Shown: positions 12,313-27,707, counted from the first letter of the stretch. The stretch is 64,000 bases of DNA from Auanema rhodensis (GCA_964057225.1 OZ059900.1:16197638-16261637), one strand, 5' to 3'. Notes: generated by a model from the sequence alone, not told the origin. Numbers and translations: made by a program.

Positions 12313-15300
12313 ATTAAGGAAATTAGCATATTCTGAGGGCACGCCCCTTATGGCTAATATTGATTAAATCGATTTTTGTTCATATGAGTCGTCAAATGCA
12401 ACGAATTTCAGCGTGTTACATACCAAAATGAAGCATTTTACATGCTGAACACTAGAAAAATACAAAAACACAGTATTTCCCATGAGAAATATTTTATTAT
12501 GCTGGAAAACCAGTTTTTGGAAATTTCGCTGTAAACAAGGTTTTGACTTACGATTTCATGTGTTCAAATTCATGCAATGTCAATGAAACCTTGCTCAAAA
12601 TTGTTTGTACAACGTCTAGTTCCACTTTCACGACAAAAAAACAGGGGTTAGAAAATTAAGGAAATTAGCATATTCTGAGGGCACGCCCCTTATGGCTAAT
12701 ATTGATTAATTCGATTTTTGTTCATATGAGTCGTCAAATGCAACGAATTTCAGCGTGTTACATACTAAAATGAAGCATTTTACATGCTGAACACTAGAAA
12801 AATACAAAAACACAGTATTTCTCATGAAAAATATTTTATTATGCTGGAAAACCAGTTTTTGGAAATTTCGCTGTAAACAAGGTTTTGACTTACGATTTCA
12901 TGTGTTCAAACTCATGCAATGTCAATGAAACCTAGCTCAAAATTGTTCGTACAACGTCTAGTTCCACTTTCACGACAAAAAAACAGGGGTTAGAAAATTA
13001 AGGAAATTAGCATATTCTGAGGGCACGCCCCTTATGGCTAATATTGATTAAATCGATTTTTGTTCATATGAGTCGTCAAATGCAACGAATTTCAGCGTGT
13101 TACATACTAAAATGAAGCATTTTACATGCTGAACACTAGAAAAATACAAAAACACAGTATTTCCCATGAGAAATATTTTATTATGCTGGAAAATCAGTTT
13201 TTGGAAATTTCGCTGTAAACAAGGTTTTGACTTACGATTTCATGTGTTCAAACTCATGCAATGTCAATGAAACCTAGCTCAAAATTGTTCGTACAACGTC
13301 TAGTTCCACTTTCACGACAAAAAAACAGGGGTTAGAAAATTAAGGAAATTAGCATATTCTGAGGGCACGCCCCTTATGGCTAATATTGATTAAATCGATT
13401 TTTGTTCATATGAGTCGTCAAATGCAACGAATTTCAGCGTGTTACATACTAAAATGAAGCATTTTACATGCTGAACACTAAAAAAATACAAAAACACAGT
13501 ATTTCCCATGAGAAATATTTTATTATGCTGGAAAACCAGTTTTTGGAAATTTCGCTGTAAACAAGGTTTTGACTTACGATTTCATATGTTCAAACTCATG
13601 CAATGTCAATGAAACTTAGCTCAAAATTGTTCGTACAACGTCTAGTTCCACTTTCACGACAAAAAAACAGGGGTTAGAAAATTAAGGAAATTAGCATATT
13701 CTGAGGGCACGCCCCTTATAGCTAATATTGATTAAATCGATTTTTGTTCATATGAGTCGTCAAATGCAACGAATTTCAGCGTGTTACATACTAAAATGAA
13801 GCATTTTACATGCTGAACACTAGAAAAATACAAAAACACAGTATTTCCCATGAGAAATATTTTATTATGCTGGAAAACCAGTTTTTGGAAATTTCGCTGT
13901 AAACAAGGTTTTGACTTACGATTTCATGTGTTCAAACTCATGCAATGTCAATGAAACCTAGCTCAAAATTGTTCGTACAACGTCTAGTTCCACTTTCACG
14001 ACAAAAAAACAGGGGTTAGAAAATTAAGGAAATTAGCATATTCTGAGGGCACGCCCCTTATGGCTAATATTGATTAAATCGATTTTTGTTCATATGAGTC
14101 GTCAAATGCAACGAATTTCAGCGTGTTACATACTAAAATGAAGCATTTTACATGCTGAACACTAGAAAAATACAAAAACACAGTATTTCCCATGAGAAAT
14201 ATTTTATTATGCTGGAAAACCAGTTTTTGGAAATTTCGCTGTAAACAAGGTTTTGACTTACGATTTCATGTGTTCAAACTCATGCAATGTCAATGAAACC
14301 TAGCTCAAAATTGTTCGTACAACGTCTAGTTCCACTTTCACGACAAAAAAACAGGGGTTAGAAAATTAAGGAAATTAGCATATTCTGAGGGCACGCCCCT
14401 TATGGCTAATATTGATTAAATCGATTTTTGTTCATATGAGTCGTCAAATGCAACGAATTTCAGCGTGTTACATACTAAAATGAAACATTTTACATGCTGA
14501 ACACTAGAAAAATACAAAAACACAGTATTTCCCATGAGAAATATTTTATTATGCTGGAAAACCAGTTTTTGGAAATTTCGCTGTAAACAAGGTTTTGACT
14601 TACGATTTCATGTGTTCAAACTCATGCAATGTCAATGAAACCTAGCTCAAAATTGTTCGTACAACGTCTAGTTCCACTTTCACGACAAAAAAACAGGGGT
14701 TAGAAAATTAAGGAAATTAGCATATTCTGAGGGCACGCCCCTTATGGCTAATAATGATTAAATCGATTTTTGTTCATATGAGTCGTCAAATGCAACGAAT
14801 TTCTGCGTGTTACATACTAAAATGAAGCATTTTACATGCTGAACACTAGAAAAAAACAAAAACACAGTATTTCCCATGAGAAATATTTTATTATGCTGGA
14901 AAACCAGTTTTTGGAAATTTCGCTGTAAACAAGGTTTTGACTTACGATTTCATGTGTTCAAACTCATGCAATGTCAATGAAACTTAGCTCAAAATTGTTC
15001 GTACAACGTCTAGTTCCACTTTCACGACAAAAAAACAGGGGTTAGAAAATTAAGGAAATTAGCATATTCTGAGGGCACGCCCCTTATGGCTAATATTGAT
15101 TAAATCGATTTTTGTTCATATGAGTCGTCAAATGCAACGAATTTCAGCGTGTTACATACTAAAATGAAGCATTTTACATGCTGAACACTAGAAAAATACA
15201 AAAACACAGTATTTCCCATGAGAAATATTTTATTATGCTGGAAAACCAGTTTTTGGAAATTTCGCTGTAAACAAGGTTTTGACTTACGATTTCATGTGTT

Positions 15301-16417
15301 CAAACTCATGCAATGTCAATGAAACCTAGCTCAAAATTGTTCGTACAACGTCTAGTTCCACTTTCACGACAAAAAAACAGGGGTTAGAAAATTAAGGAAA
15401 TTAGCATATTCTGAGGGCACGCCCCTTATGGCTAATAATGATTAAATCGATTTTTGTTCATATGAGTCGTCAAATGCAACGAATTTCAGCGTGTTACATA
15501 CTAAAATGAAGCATTTTACATGCTGAACACTAGAAAAATACAAAAACACAGTATTTCCCATGAGAAATATTTTATTATGCTGGAAAACCAGTTTTTGGAA
15601 ATTTCGCTGTAAACAAGGTTTTGACTTACGATTTCATGTGTTCAAACTCATGCAATGTCAATGAAACCTAGCTCAAAATTGTTTGTACAACGTCTAGTTC
15701 CACTTTCACGACAAAAAAAACAGGGGTTAGAAAATTAAGGAAATTAGTATATTCTGAGGGCACGCCCCTTATGGCTAATATTGATTAAATCGATTTTTGT
15801 TCATATGAGTCGTCAAATGCAACGAATTTCAGCGTGTTACATACTAAAATGAAGCATTTCACATGCTGAACACTAGAAAAATACAAAAACACAGTATTTC
15901 CCATGAGAAATATTTTATCATGCTGGAAAACCAGTTTTTGGAAATTTCGCTGTAAACAAGGTTTTGACTTACGATTTCATGTGTTCAAACTCATGCAATG
16001 TCAATGAAACCTAGCTCAAAATTGTTTGTACAACGTCTAGTTCCACTTTCACGACAAAAAAACAAGGGTTAGAAAATTAAGGAAATTAGCATATTCTGAG
16101 GGCACGCCCCTTATGGCTAATATTGATTAAATCGATTTTTGTTCATATGAGTCGTCAAATGCAACGAATTTCAGCGTGTTACATACTAAAATGAAGCATT
16201 TTACATGCTGAACACTAGAAAAATACAAAAACACAGTATTTCCCATGAGAAATATTTTATTATGCTGGAAAACCAGTTTTTGGAAATTTCGCTGTAAACA
16301 AGGTTTTGACTTACGATTTCATGTGTTCAAACTCATGCAATGTCAATGAAACCTAGCTCAAAATTGTTCGTACAACGTCTAGTTCCACTTTCACGACAAA
16401 AAAACAGGGGTTAGAAA
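12313..16417 (+). repeat. Twelve-monomer block, copy 1 of a 7.87-kb-spaced duplication
   Basis: Twelve monomers, including the second copy of the five-monomer cassette and the start of the eight-monomer cassette, that reappear in the same order at 20181-24285. The spacing is 7,868 bp, equal to 23 monomers plus the two A8 insertions between them. Differences I saw include an AAATCAG change in unit 39 and a GTTTG change in unit 66. Confidence 0.88.
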
Positions 16418-17102
16418 ATTAAGGAAATTAGTATATTCTGAGGGCACGCCCCTTATGGCTAATATTGATTAAATCGATTTTTGTTCATATGAGTCGTCAA
16501 ATGCAACGAATTTCAGCGTGTTACATACTAAAATGAAGCATTTTACATGCTGAACACTAGAAAAAAACAAAAACACAGTATTTCCCATGAGAAATATTTT
16601 ATTATGCTGGAAAACCAGTTTTTGGAAATTTCGCTGTAAACAAGGTTTTGACTTACGATTTCATGTGTTCAAACTCATGCAATGTCAATGAAACCTAGCT
16701 CAAAATTGTTTGTACAGCGTCTAGTTCCACTTTCACGACAAAAAAAACAGGGGTTAGAAAATTAAGGAAATTAGTATATTCTGAGGGCACGCCCCTTATG
16801 GCTAATATTGATTAAATCGATTTTTGTTCATATGAGTCGTCAAATGCAACGAATTTCAGCGTGTTACATACTAAAATGAAGCATTTCACATGCTGAACAC
16901 TAGAAAAATACAAAAACACAGTATTTCCCATGAGAAATATTTTATCATGCTGGAAAACCAGTTTTTGGAAATTTCGCTGTAAACAAGGTTTTGACTTACG
17001 ATTTCATGTGTTCAAACTCATGCAATGTCAATGAAACTTAGCTCAAAATTGTTCGTACAACGTCTAGTTCCACTTTCACGACAAAAAAACAGGGGTTAGA
17101 AA
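14365..17102 (+). repeat. Eight-monomer cassette, copy 1
   Basis: Ordered markers: AAACATT; AATAATG with TTCTGCG and CTTAGC; consensus; AATAATG with GTTTG and A8; AGTATATT with CATTTCACA and TATCATG plus CAAGGG; consensus; AGTATATT with the A6 form, GTTTG and A8; AGTATATT with CATTTCACA and CTTAGC. This is the most frequent higher-order unit in the left arm. Confidence 0.85.
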
Positions 17103-20100
17103 ATTAAGGAAATTAGCATATTCTGAGGGCACGCCCCTTATAGCTAATATTGATTAAATCGATTTTTGTTCATATGAGTCGTCAAATGCAACGAATTTCA
17201 GCGTGTTACATACTAAAATGAAGCATTTTACATGCTGAACACTAGAAAAATACAAAAACACAGTATTTCCCATGAGAAATATTTTATTATGCTGGAAAAC
17301 CAGTTTTTGGAAATTTCGCTGTAAACAAGGTTTTGACTTACGATTTCATGTGTTCAAACTCATGCAATGTCAATGAAACCTAGCTCAAAATTGTTCGTAC
17401 AACGTCTAGTTCCACTTTCACGACAAAAAAACAGGGGTTAGAAAATTAAGGAAATTAGCATATTCTGAGGGCACGCCCCTTATGGCTAATATTGATTAAA
17501 TCGATTTTTGTTCATATGAGTCGTCAAATGCAACGAATTTCAGCGTGTTACATACTAAAATTAAGCATTTTACATGCTGAACACTAGAAAAATACAAAAA
17601 CACAGTATTTCCCATGAGAAATATTTTATTATGCTGGAAAACCAGTTTTTGGAAATTTCGCTGTAAACAAGGTTTTCACTTACGATTTCATGTGTTCAAA
17701 CTCATGCAATGTCAATGAAACCTAGCTCAAAATTGTTCGTACAACGTCTAGTTCCACTTTCACGACAAAAAAACAGGGGTTAGAAAATTAAGGAAATTAG
17801 CATATTCTGAGGGCACGCCCCTTATGGCTAATATTGATTAAATCGATTTTTGTTCATATGAGTCGTCAAATGCAACGAATTTCAGCGTGTTACATACTAA
17901 AATGAAACATTTTACATGCTGAACACTAGAAAAATACAAAAACACAGTATTTCCCATGAGAAATATTTTATTATGCTGGAAAACCAGTTTTTGGAAATTT
18001 CGCTGTAAACAAGGTTTTGACTTACGATTTCATGTGTTCAAACTCATGCAATGTCAATGAAACCTAGCTCAAAATTGTTCGTACAACGTCTAGTTCCACT
18101 TTCACGACAAAAAAACAGGGGTTAGAAAATTAAGGAAATTAGCATATTCTGAGGGCACGCCCCTTATGGCTAATAATGATTAAATCGATTTTTGTTCATA
18201 TGAGTCGTCAAATGCAACGAATTTCAGCGTGTTACATACTAAAATGAAGCATTTTACATGCTGAACACTAGAAAAATACAAAAACACAGTATTTCCCATG
18301 AGAAATATTTTATTATGCTGGAAAACCAGTTTTTGGAAATTTCGCTGTAAACAAGGTTTTGACTTACGATTTCATGTGTTCAAACTCATGCAATGTCAAT
18401 GAAACCTAGCTCAAAATTGTTCGTACAACGTCTAGTTCCACTTTCACGACAAAAAAACAGGGGTTAGAAAATTAAGGAAATTAGCATATTCTGAGGGCAC
18501 GCCCCTTATGGCTAATATTGATTAAATCGATTTTTGTTCATATGAGTCGTCAAATGCAACGAATTTCAGCGTGTTACATACTAAAATGAAACATTTTACA
18601 TGCTGAACACTAGAAAAATACAAAAACACAGTATTTCCCATGAGAAATATTTTATTATGCTGGAAAACCAGTTTTTGGAAATTTCGCTGTAAACAAGGTT
18701 TTGACTTACGATTTCATGTGTTCAAACTCATGCAATGTCAATGAAACCTAGCTCAAAATTGTTCGTACAACGTCTAGTTCCACTTTCACGACAAAAAAAC
18801 AGGGGTTAGAAAATTAAGGAAATTAGCATATTCTGAGGGCACGCCCCTTATGGCTAATAATGATTAAATCGATTTTTGTTCATATGAGTCGTCAAATGCA
18901 ACGAATTTCAGCGTGTTACATACTAAAATGAAGCATTTTACATGCTGAACACTAGAAAAATACAAAAACACAGTATTTCCCATGAGAAATATTTTATTAT
19001 GCTGAAAAACCAGTTTTTGGAAATTTCGCTGTAAACAAGGTTTTGACTTACGATTTCATGTGTTCAAACTCATGCAATGTCAATGAAACCTAGCTCAAAA
19101 TTGTTCGTACAACGTCTAGTTCCACTTTAACGACAAAAAAACAGGGGTTAGAAAATTAAGGAAATTAGCATATTCTGAGGGCACGCCCCTTATGGCTAAT
19201 ATTGATTAAATCGATTTTTGTTCATATGAGTCGTCAAATGCAACGAATTTCAGCGTGTTACATACTAAAATTAAGCATTTTACATGCTGAACACTAGAAA
19301 AAAACAAAAACACAGTATTTCCCATGAGAAATATTTTATTATGCTGGAAAACCAGTTTTTGGAAATTTCGCTGTAAACAAGGTTTTGACTTACGATTTCA
19401 TGTGTTCAAACTCATGCAATGTCAATGAAACCTAGCTCAAAATTGTTCGTACAACGTCTAGTTCCACTTTCACGACAAAAAAACAGGGGTTAGAAAATTA
19501 AGGAAGTTAGCATATTCTGAGGGCACGCCCCTTATGGCTAATATTGATTAAATCGATTTTTGTTCATATGAGTCGTCAAATGCAACGAATTTCAGCGTGT
19601 TACATACTAAAATGAAGCATTTTACATGCTGAACACTAGAAAAATACAAAAACACAGTATTTCCCATGAGAAATATTTTATTATGCTGGAAAACCAGTTT
19701 TTGGAAATTTCGCTGTAAACAAGGTTTTCACTTACGATTTCATGTGTTCAAACTCATGCAATGTCAATGAAACCTAGCTCAAAATTGTTCGTACAACGCC
19801 TAGTTCCACTTTCACGACAAAAAAACAGGGGTTAGAAAATTAAGGAAATTAGCATATTCTGAGGGCACGCCCCTTATGGCTAATATTGATTAAATCGATT
19901 TTTGTTCATATGAGTCGTCAAATGCAACGAATTTCAGCGTGTTACATACTAAAATGAAGCATTTTACATGCTGAACACTAGAAAAATACAAAAACACAGT
20001 ATTTCCCATGAGAAATATTTTATTATGCTGGAAAACCAGTTTTTGGAAATTTCGCTGTAAACAAGGTTTTGACTTACGATTTCATGTGTTCAAACTCATG

Positions 20101-20180
20101 CAATGTCAATGAAACCTAGCTCAAAATTGTTCGTACAACGTCTAGTTCCACTTTCACGACAAAAAAACAGGGGTTAGAAA

Positions 20181-23100
20181 ATTAAGGAAATTAGCATATT
20201 CTGAGGGCACGCCCCTTATGGCTAATATTGATTAAATCGATTTTTGTTCATATGAGTCGTCAAATGCAACGAATTTCAGCGTGTTACATACCAAAATGAA
20301 GCATTTTACATGCTGAACACTAGAAAAATACAAAAACACAGTATTTCCCATGAGAAATATTTTATTATGCTGGAAAACCAGTTTTTGGAAATTTCGCTGT
20401 AAACAAGGTTTTGACTTACGATTTCATGTGTTCAAATTCATGCAATGTCAATGAAACCTTGCTCAAAATTGTTTGTACAACGTCTAGTTCCACTTTCACG
20501 ACAAAAAAACAGGGGTTAGAAAATTAAGGAAATTAGCATATTCTGAGGGCACGCCCCTTATGGCTAATATTGATTAATTCGATTTTTGTTCATATGAGTC
20601 GTCAAATGCAACGAATTTCAGCGTGTTACATACTAAAATGAAGCATTTTACATGCTGAACACTAGAAAAATACAAAAACACAGTATTTCTCATGAAAAAT
20701 ATTTTATTATGCTGGAAAACCAGTTTTTGGAAATTTCGCTGTAAACAAGGTTTTGACTTACGATTTCATGTGTTCAAACTCATGCAATGTCAATGAAACC
20801 TAGCTCAAAATTGTTCGTACAACGTCTAGTTCCACTTTCACGACAAAAAAACAGGGGTTAGAAAATTAAGGAAATTAGCATATTCTGAGGGCACGCCCCT
20901 TATGGCTAATATTGATTAAATCGATTTTTGTTCATATGAGTCGTCAAATGCAACGAATTTCAGCGTGTTACATACTAAAATGAAGCATTTTACATGCTGA
21001 ACACTAGAAAAATACAAAAACACAGTATTTCCCATGAGAAATATTTTATTATGCTGGAAAACCAGTTTTTGGAAATTTCGCTGTAAACAAGGTTTTGACT
21101 TACGATTTCATGTGTTCAAACTCATGCAATGTCAATGAAACCTAGCTCAAAATTGTTCGTACAACGTCTAGTTCCACTTTCACGACAAAAAAACAGGGGT
21201 TAGAAAATTAAGGAAATTAGCATATTCTGAGGGCACGCCCCTTATGGCTAATATTGATTAAATCGATTTTTGTTCATATGAGTCGTCAAATGCAACGAAT
21301 TTCAGCGTGTTACATACTAAAATGAAGCATTTTACATGCTGAACACTAAAAAAATACAAAAACACAGTATTTCCCATGAGAAATATTTTATTATGCTGGA
21401 AAACCAGTTTTTGGAAATTTCGCTGTAAACAAGGTTTTGACTTACGATTTCATATGTTCAAACTCATGCAATGTCAATGAAACTTAGCTCAAAATTGTTC
21501 GTACAACGTCTAGTTCCACTTTCACGACAAAAAAACAGGGGTTAGAAAATTAAGGAAATTAGCATATTCTGAGGGCACGCCCCTTATAGCTAATATTGAT
21601 TAAATCGATTTTTGTTCATATGAGTCGTCAAATGCAACGAATTTCAGCGTGTTACATACTAAAATGAAGCATTTTACATGCTGAACACTAGAAAAATACA
21701 AAAACACAGTATTTCCCATGAGAAATATTTTATTATGCTGGAAAACCAGTTTTTGGAAATTTCGCTGTAAACAAGGTTTTGACTTACGATTTCATGTGTT
21801 CAAACTCATGCAATGTCAATGAAACCTAGCTCAAAATTGTTCGTACAACGTCTAGTTCCACTTTCACGACAAAAAAACAGGGGTTAGAAAATTAAGGAAA
21901 TTAGCATATTCTGAGGGCACGCCCCTTATGGCTAATATTGATTAAATCGATTTTTGTTCATATGAGTCGTCAAATGCAACGAATTTCAGCGTGTTACATA
22001 CTAAAATGAAGCATTTTACATGCTGAACACTAGAAAAATACAAAAACACAGTATTTCCCATGAGAAATATTTTATTATGCTGGAAAACCAGTTTTTGGAA
22101 ATTTCGCTGTAAACAAGGTTTTGACTTACGATTTCATGTGTTCAAACTCATGCAATGTCAATGAAACCTAGCTCAAAATTGTTCGTACAACGTCTAGTTC
22201 CACTTTCACGACAAAAAAACAGGGGTTAGAAAATTAAGGAAATTAGCATATTCTGAGGGCACGCCCCTTATGGCTAATATTGATTAAATCGATTTTTGTT
22301 CATATGAGTCGTCAAATGCAACGAATTTCAGCGTGTTACATACTAAAATGAAACATTTTACATGCTGAACACTAGAAAAATACAAAAACACAGTATTTCC
22401 CATGAGAAATATTTTATTATGCTGGAAAACCAGTTTTTGGAAATTTCGCTGTAAACAAGGTTTTGACTTACGATTTCATGTGTTCAAACTCATGCAATGT
22501 CAATGAAACCTAGCTCAAAATTGTTTGTACAACGTCTAGTTCCACTTTCACGACAAAAAAACAGGGGTTAGAAAATTAAGGAAATTAGCATATTCTGAGG
22601 GCACGCCCCTTATGGCTAATAATGATTAAATCGATTTTTGTTCATATGAGTCGTCAAATGCAACGAATTTCTGCGTGTTACATACTAAAATGAAGCATTT
22701 TACATGCTGAACACTAGAAAAAAACAAAAACACAGTATTTCCCATGAGAAATATTTTATTATGCTGGAAAACCAGTTTTTGGAAATTTCGCTGTAAACAA
22801 GGTTTTGACTTACGATTTCATGTGTTCAAACTCATGCAATGTCAATGAAACTTAGCTCAAAATTGTTCGTACAACGTCTAGTTCCACTTTCACGACAAAA
22901 AAACAGGGGTTAGAAAATTAAGGAAATTAGCATATTCTGAGGGCACGCCCCTTATGGCTAATATTGATTAAATCGATTTTTGTTCATATGAGTCGTCAAA
23001 TGCAACGAATTTCAGCGTGTTACATACTAAAATGAAGCATTTTACATGCTGAACACTAGAAAAATACAAAAACACAGTATTTCCCATGAGAAATATTTTA

Positions 23101-24285
23101 TTATGCTGGAAAACCAGTTTTTGGAAATTTCGCTGTAAACAAGGTTTTGACTTACGATTTCATGTGTTCAAACTCATGCAATGTCAATGAAACCTAGCTC
23201 AAAATTGTTCGTACAACGTCTAGTTCCACTTTCACGACAAAAAAACAGGGGTTAGAAAATTAAGGAAATTAGCATATTCTGAGGGCACGCCCCTTATGGC
23301 TAATAATGATTAAATCGATTTTTGTTCATATGAGTCGTCAAATGCAACGAATTTCAGCGTGTTACATACTAAAATGAAGCATTTTACATGCTGAACACTA
23401 GAAAAATACAAAAACACAGTATTTCCCATGAGAAATATTTTATTATGCTGGAAAACCAGTTTTTGGAAATTTCGCTGTAAACAAGGTTTTGACTTACGAT
23501 TTCATGTGTTCAAACTCATGCAATGTCAATGAAACCTAGCTCAAAATTGTTTGTACAACGTCTAGTTCCACTTTCACGACAAAAAAAACAGGGGTTAGAA
23601 AATTAAGGAAATTAGTATATTCTGAGGGCACGCCCCTTATGGCTAATATTGATTAAATCGATTTTTGTTCATATGAGTCGTCAAATGCAACGAATTTCAG
23701 CGTGTTACATACTAAAATGAAGCATTTCACATGCTGAACACTAGAAAAATACAAAAACACAGTATTTCCCATGAGAAATATTTTATCATGCTGGAAAACC
23801 AGTTTTTGGAAATTTCGCTGTAAACAAGGTTTTGACTTACGATTTCATGTGTTCAAACTCATGCAATGTCAATGAAACCTAGCTCAAAATTGTTTGTACA
23901 ACGTCTAGTTCCACTTTCACGACAAAAAAACAAGGGTTAGAAAATTAAGGAAATTAGCATATTCTGAGGGCACGCCCCTTATGGCTAATATTGATTAAAT
24001 CGATTTTTGTTCATATGAGTCGTCAAATGCAACGAATTTCAGCGTGTTACATACTAAAATGAAGCATTTTACATGCTGAACACTAGAAAAATACAAAAAC
24101 ACAGTATTTCCCATGAGAAATATTTTATTATGCTGGAAAACCAGTTTTTGGAAATTTCGCTGTAAACAAGGTTTTGACTTACGATTTCATGTGTTCAAAC
24201 TCATGCAATGTCAATGAAACCTAGCTCAAAATTGTTCGTACAACGTCTAGTTCCACTTTCACGACAAAAAAACAGGGGTTAGAAA
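20181..24285 (+). repeat. Twelve-monomer block, copy 2
   Basis: Second copy of the 12313-16417 block. The three units just upstream (19155-20180) do not match the upstream neighbours of copy 1. They match 5815-6840 instead, including the CGCCTAG marker seen only in the units at 6157 and 19497. The block therefore begins at a chimeric boundary. Confidence 0.88.
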
Positions 24286-24627
24286 ATTAAGGAAATTAGT
24301 ATATTCTGAGGGCACGCCCCTTATGGCTAATATTGATTAAATCGATTTTTGTTCATATGAGTCGTCAAATGCAACGAATTTCAGCGTGTTACATACTAAA
24401 ATGAAGCATTTTACATGCTGAACACTAGAAAAAAACAAAAACACAGTATTTCCCATGAGAAATATTTTATTATGCTGGAAAACCAGTTTTTGGAAATTTC
24501 GCTGTAAACAAGGTTTTGACTTACGATTTCATGTGTTCAAACTCATGCAATGTCAATGAAACCTAGCTCAAAATTGTTCGTACAACGTCTAGTTCCACTT
24601 TCACGACAAAAAAACAGGGGTTAGAAA
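22233..24627 (+). repeat. Eight-monomer cassette, copy 2 (last unit missing)
   Basis: Seven ordered units of the cassette. The last present unit (24286) lacks both GTTTG and A8, which its counterparts at 16418, 26681 and 30103 have together. Confidence 0.83.
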
Positions 24628-24969
24628 ATTAAGGAAATTAGCATATTCTGAGGGCACGCCCCTTATGGCTAATATTGATTAAATCGATTTTTGTTCATAT
24701 GAGTCGTCAAATGCAACGAATTTCAGCGTGTTACATACTAAAATGAAGCATTTTACATGCTGAACACTAGAAAAATACAAAAACACAGTATTTCCCATGA
24801 GAAATATTTTATTATGCTGGAAAACCAGTTTTTGGAAATTTCGCTGTAAACAAGGTTTTGACTTACGATTTCATGTGTTCAAACTCATGCAATGTCAATG
24901 AAACCTAGCTCAAAATTGTTTGTACAACGTCTAGTTCCACTTTCACGACAAAAAAACAGGGGTTAGAAA

Positions 24970-27365
24970 ATTAAGGAAATTAGCATATTCTGAGGGCACG
25001 CCCCTTATGGCTAATAATGATTAAATCGATTTTTGTTCATATGAGTCGTCAAATGCAACGAATTTCTGCGTGTTACATACTAAAATGAAGCATTTTACAT
25101 GCTGAACACTAGAAAAAAACAAAAACACAGTATTTCCCATGAGAAATATTTTATTATGCTGGAAAACCAGTTTTTGGAAATTTCGCTGTAAACAAGGTTT
25201 TGACTTACGATTTCATGTGTTCAAACTCATGCAATGTCAATGAAACTTAGCTCAAAATTGTTCGTACAACGTCTAGTTCCACTTTCACGACAAAAAAACA
25301 GGGGTTAGAAAATTAAGGAAATTAGCATATTCTGAGGGCACGCCCCTTATGGCTAATATTGATTAAATCGATTTTTGTTCATATGAGTCGTCAAATGCAA
25401 CGAATTTCAGCGTGTTACATACTAAAATGAAGCATTTTACATGCTGAACACTAGAAAAATACAAAAACACAGTATTTCCCATGAGAAATATTTTATTATG
25501 CTGGAAAACCAGTTTTTGGAAATTTCGCTGTAAACAAGGTTTTGACTTACGATTTCATGTGTTCAAACTCATGCAATGTCAATGAAACCTAGCTCAAAAT
25601 TGTTCGTACAACGTCTAGTTCCACTTTCACGACAAAAAAACAGGGGTTAGAAAATTAAGGAAATTAGCATATTCTGAGGGCACGCCCCTTATGGCTAATA
25701 ATGATTAAATCGATTTTTGTTCATATGAGTCGTCAAATGCAACGAATTTCAGCGTGTTACATACTAAAATGAAGCATTTTACATGCTGAACACTAGAAAA
25801 ATACAAAAACACAGTATTTCCCATGAGAAATATTTTATTATGCTGGAAAACCAGTTTTTGGAAATTTCGCTGTAAACAAGGTTTTGACTTACGATTTCAT
25901 GTGTTCAAACTCATGCAATGTCAATGAAACCTAGCTCAAAATTGTTTGTACAACGTCTAGTTCCACTTTCACGACAAAAAAAACAGGGGTTAGAAAATTA
26001 AGGAAATTAGTATATTCTGAGGGCACGCCCCTTATGGCTAATATTGATTAAATCGATTTTTGTTCATATGAGTCGTCAAATGCAACGAATTTCAGCGTGT
26101 TACATACTAAAATGAAGCATTTCACATGCTGAACACTAGAAAAATACAAAAACACAGTATTTCCCATGAGAAATATTTTATCATGCTGGAAAACCAGTTT
26201 TTGGAAATTTCGCTGTAAACAAGGTTTTGACTTACGATTTCATGTGTTCAAACTCATGCAATGTCAATGAAACCTAGCTCAAAATTGTTTGTACAACGTC
26301 TAGTTCCACTTTCACGACAAAAAAACAAGGGTTAGAAAATTAAGGAAATTAGCATATTCTGAGGGCACGCCCCTTATGGCTAATATTGATTAAATCGATT
26401 TTTGTTCATATGAGTCGTCAAATGCAACGAATTTCAGCGTGTTACATACTAAAATGAAGCATTTTACATGCTGAACACTAGAAAAATACAAAAACACAGT
26501 ATTTCCCATGAGAAATATTTTATTATGCTGGAAAACCAGTTTTTGGAAATTTCGCTGTAAACAAGGTTTTGACTTACGATTTCATGTGTTCAAACTCATG
26601 CAATGTCAATGAAACCTAGCTCAAAATTGTTCGTACAACGTCTAGTTCCACTTTCACGACAAAAAAACAGGGGTTAGAAAATTAAGGAAATTAGTATATT
26701 CTGAGGGCACGCCCCTTATGGCTAATATTGATTAAATCGATTTTTGTTCATATGAGTCGTCAAATGCAACGAATTTCAGCGTGTTACATACTAAAATGAA
26801 GCATTTTACATGCTGAACACTAGAAAAAAACAAAAACACAGTATTTCCCATGAGAAATATTTTATTATGCTGGAAAACCAGTTTTTGGAAATTTCGCTGT
26901 AAACAAGGTTTTGACTTACGATTTCATGTGTTCAAACTCATGCAATGTCAATGAAACCTAGCTCAAAATTGTTTGTACAACGTCTAGTTCCACTTTCACG
27001 ACAAAAAAAACAGGGGTTAGAAAATTAAGGAAATTAGTATATTCTGAGGGCACGCCCCTTATGGCTAATATTGATTAAATCGATTTTTGTTCATATGAGT
27101 CGTCAAATGCAACGAATTTCAGCGTGTTACATACTAAAATGAAGCATTTCACATGCTGAACACTAGAAAAATACAAAAACACAGTATTTCCCATGAGAAA
27201 TATTTTATCATGCTGGAAAACCAGTTTTTGGAAATTTCGCTGTAAACAAGGTTTTGACTTACGATTTCATGTGTTCAAACTCATGCAATGTCAATGAAAC
27301 TTAGCTCAAAATTGTTCGTACAACGTCTAGTTCCACTTTCACGACAAAAAAACAGGGGTTAGAAA
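24970..27365 (+). repeat. Eight-monomer cassette, copy 3 (first unit replaced)
   Basis: Units from TTCTGCG to the CATTTCACA plus CTTAGC unit, in the same order, 2,395 bp after the matching units of copy 2. The slot before it (24628) is a consensus unit with GTTTG rather than AAACATT. Confidence 0.83.
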
Positions 27366-27707
27366 ATTAAGGAAATTAGCATATTCTGAGGGCACGCCCC
27401 TTATAGCTAATATTGATTAAATCGATTTTTGTTCATATGAGTCGTCAAATGCAACGAATTTCAGCGTGTTACATACTAAAATGAAGCATTTTACATGCTG
27501 AACACTAGAAAAATACAAAAACACAGTATTTCCCATGAGAAATATTTTATTATGCTGGAAAACCAGTTTTTGGAAATTTCGCTGTAAACAAGGTTTTGAC
27601 TTACGATTTCATGTGTTCAAACTCATGCAATGTCAATGAAACCTAGCTCAAAATTGTTCGTACAACGTCTAGTTCCACTTTCACGACAAAAAAACAGGGG
27701 TTAGAAA
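25654..27707 (+). repeat. Six-monomer block duplicated 3,422 bp downstream, copy 1
   Basis: Ordered markers: AATAATG plus A8; CATTTCACA plus CAAGGG; consensus; AGTATATT plus A8; CATTTCACA plus CTTAGC; TATAGCT. The same order is found at 29076-31129, ten monomers later. The extra bases fit the two A8 units. Confidence 0.87.
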
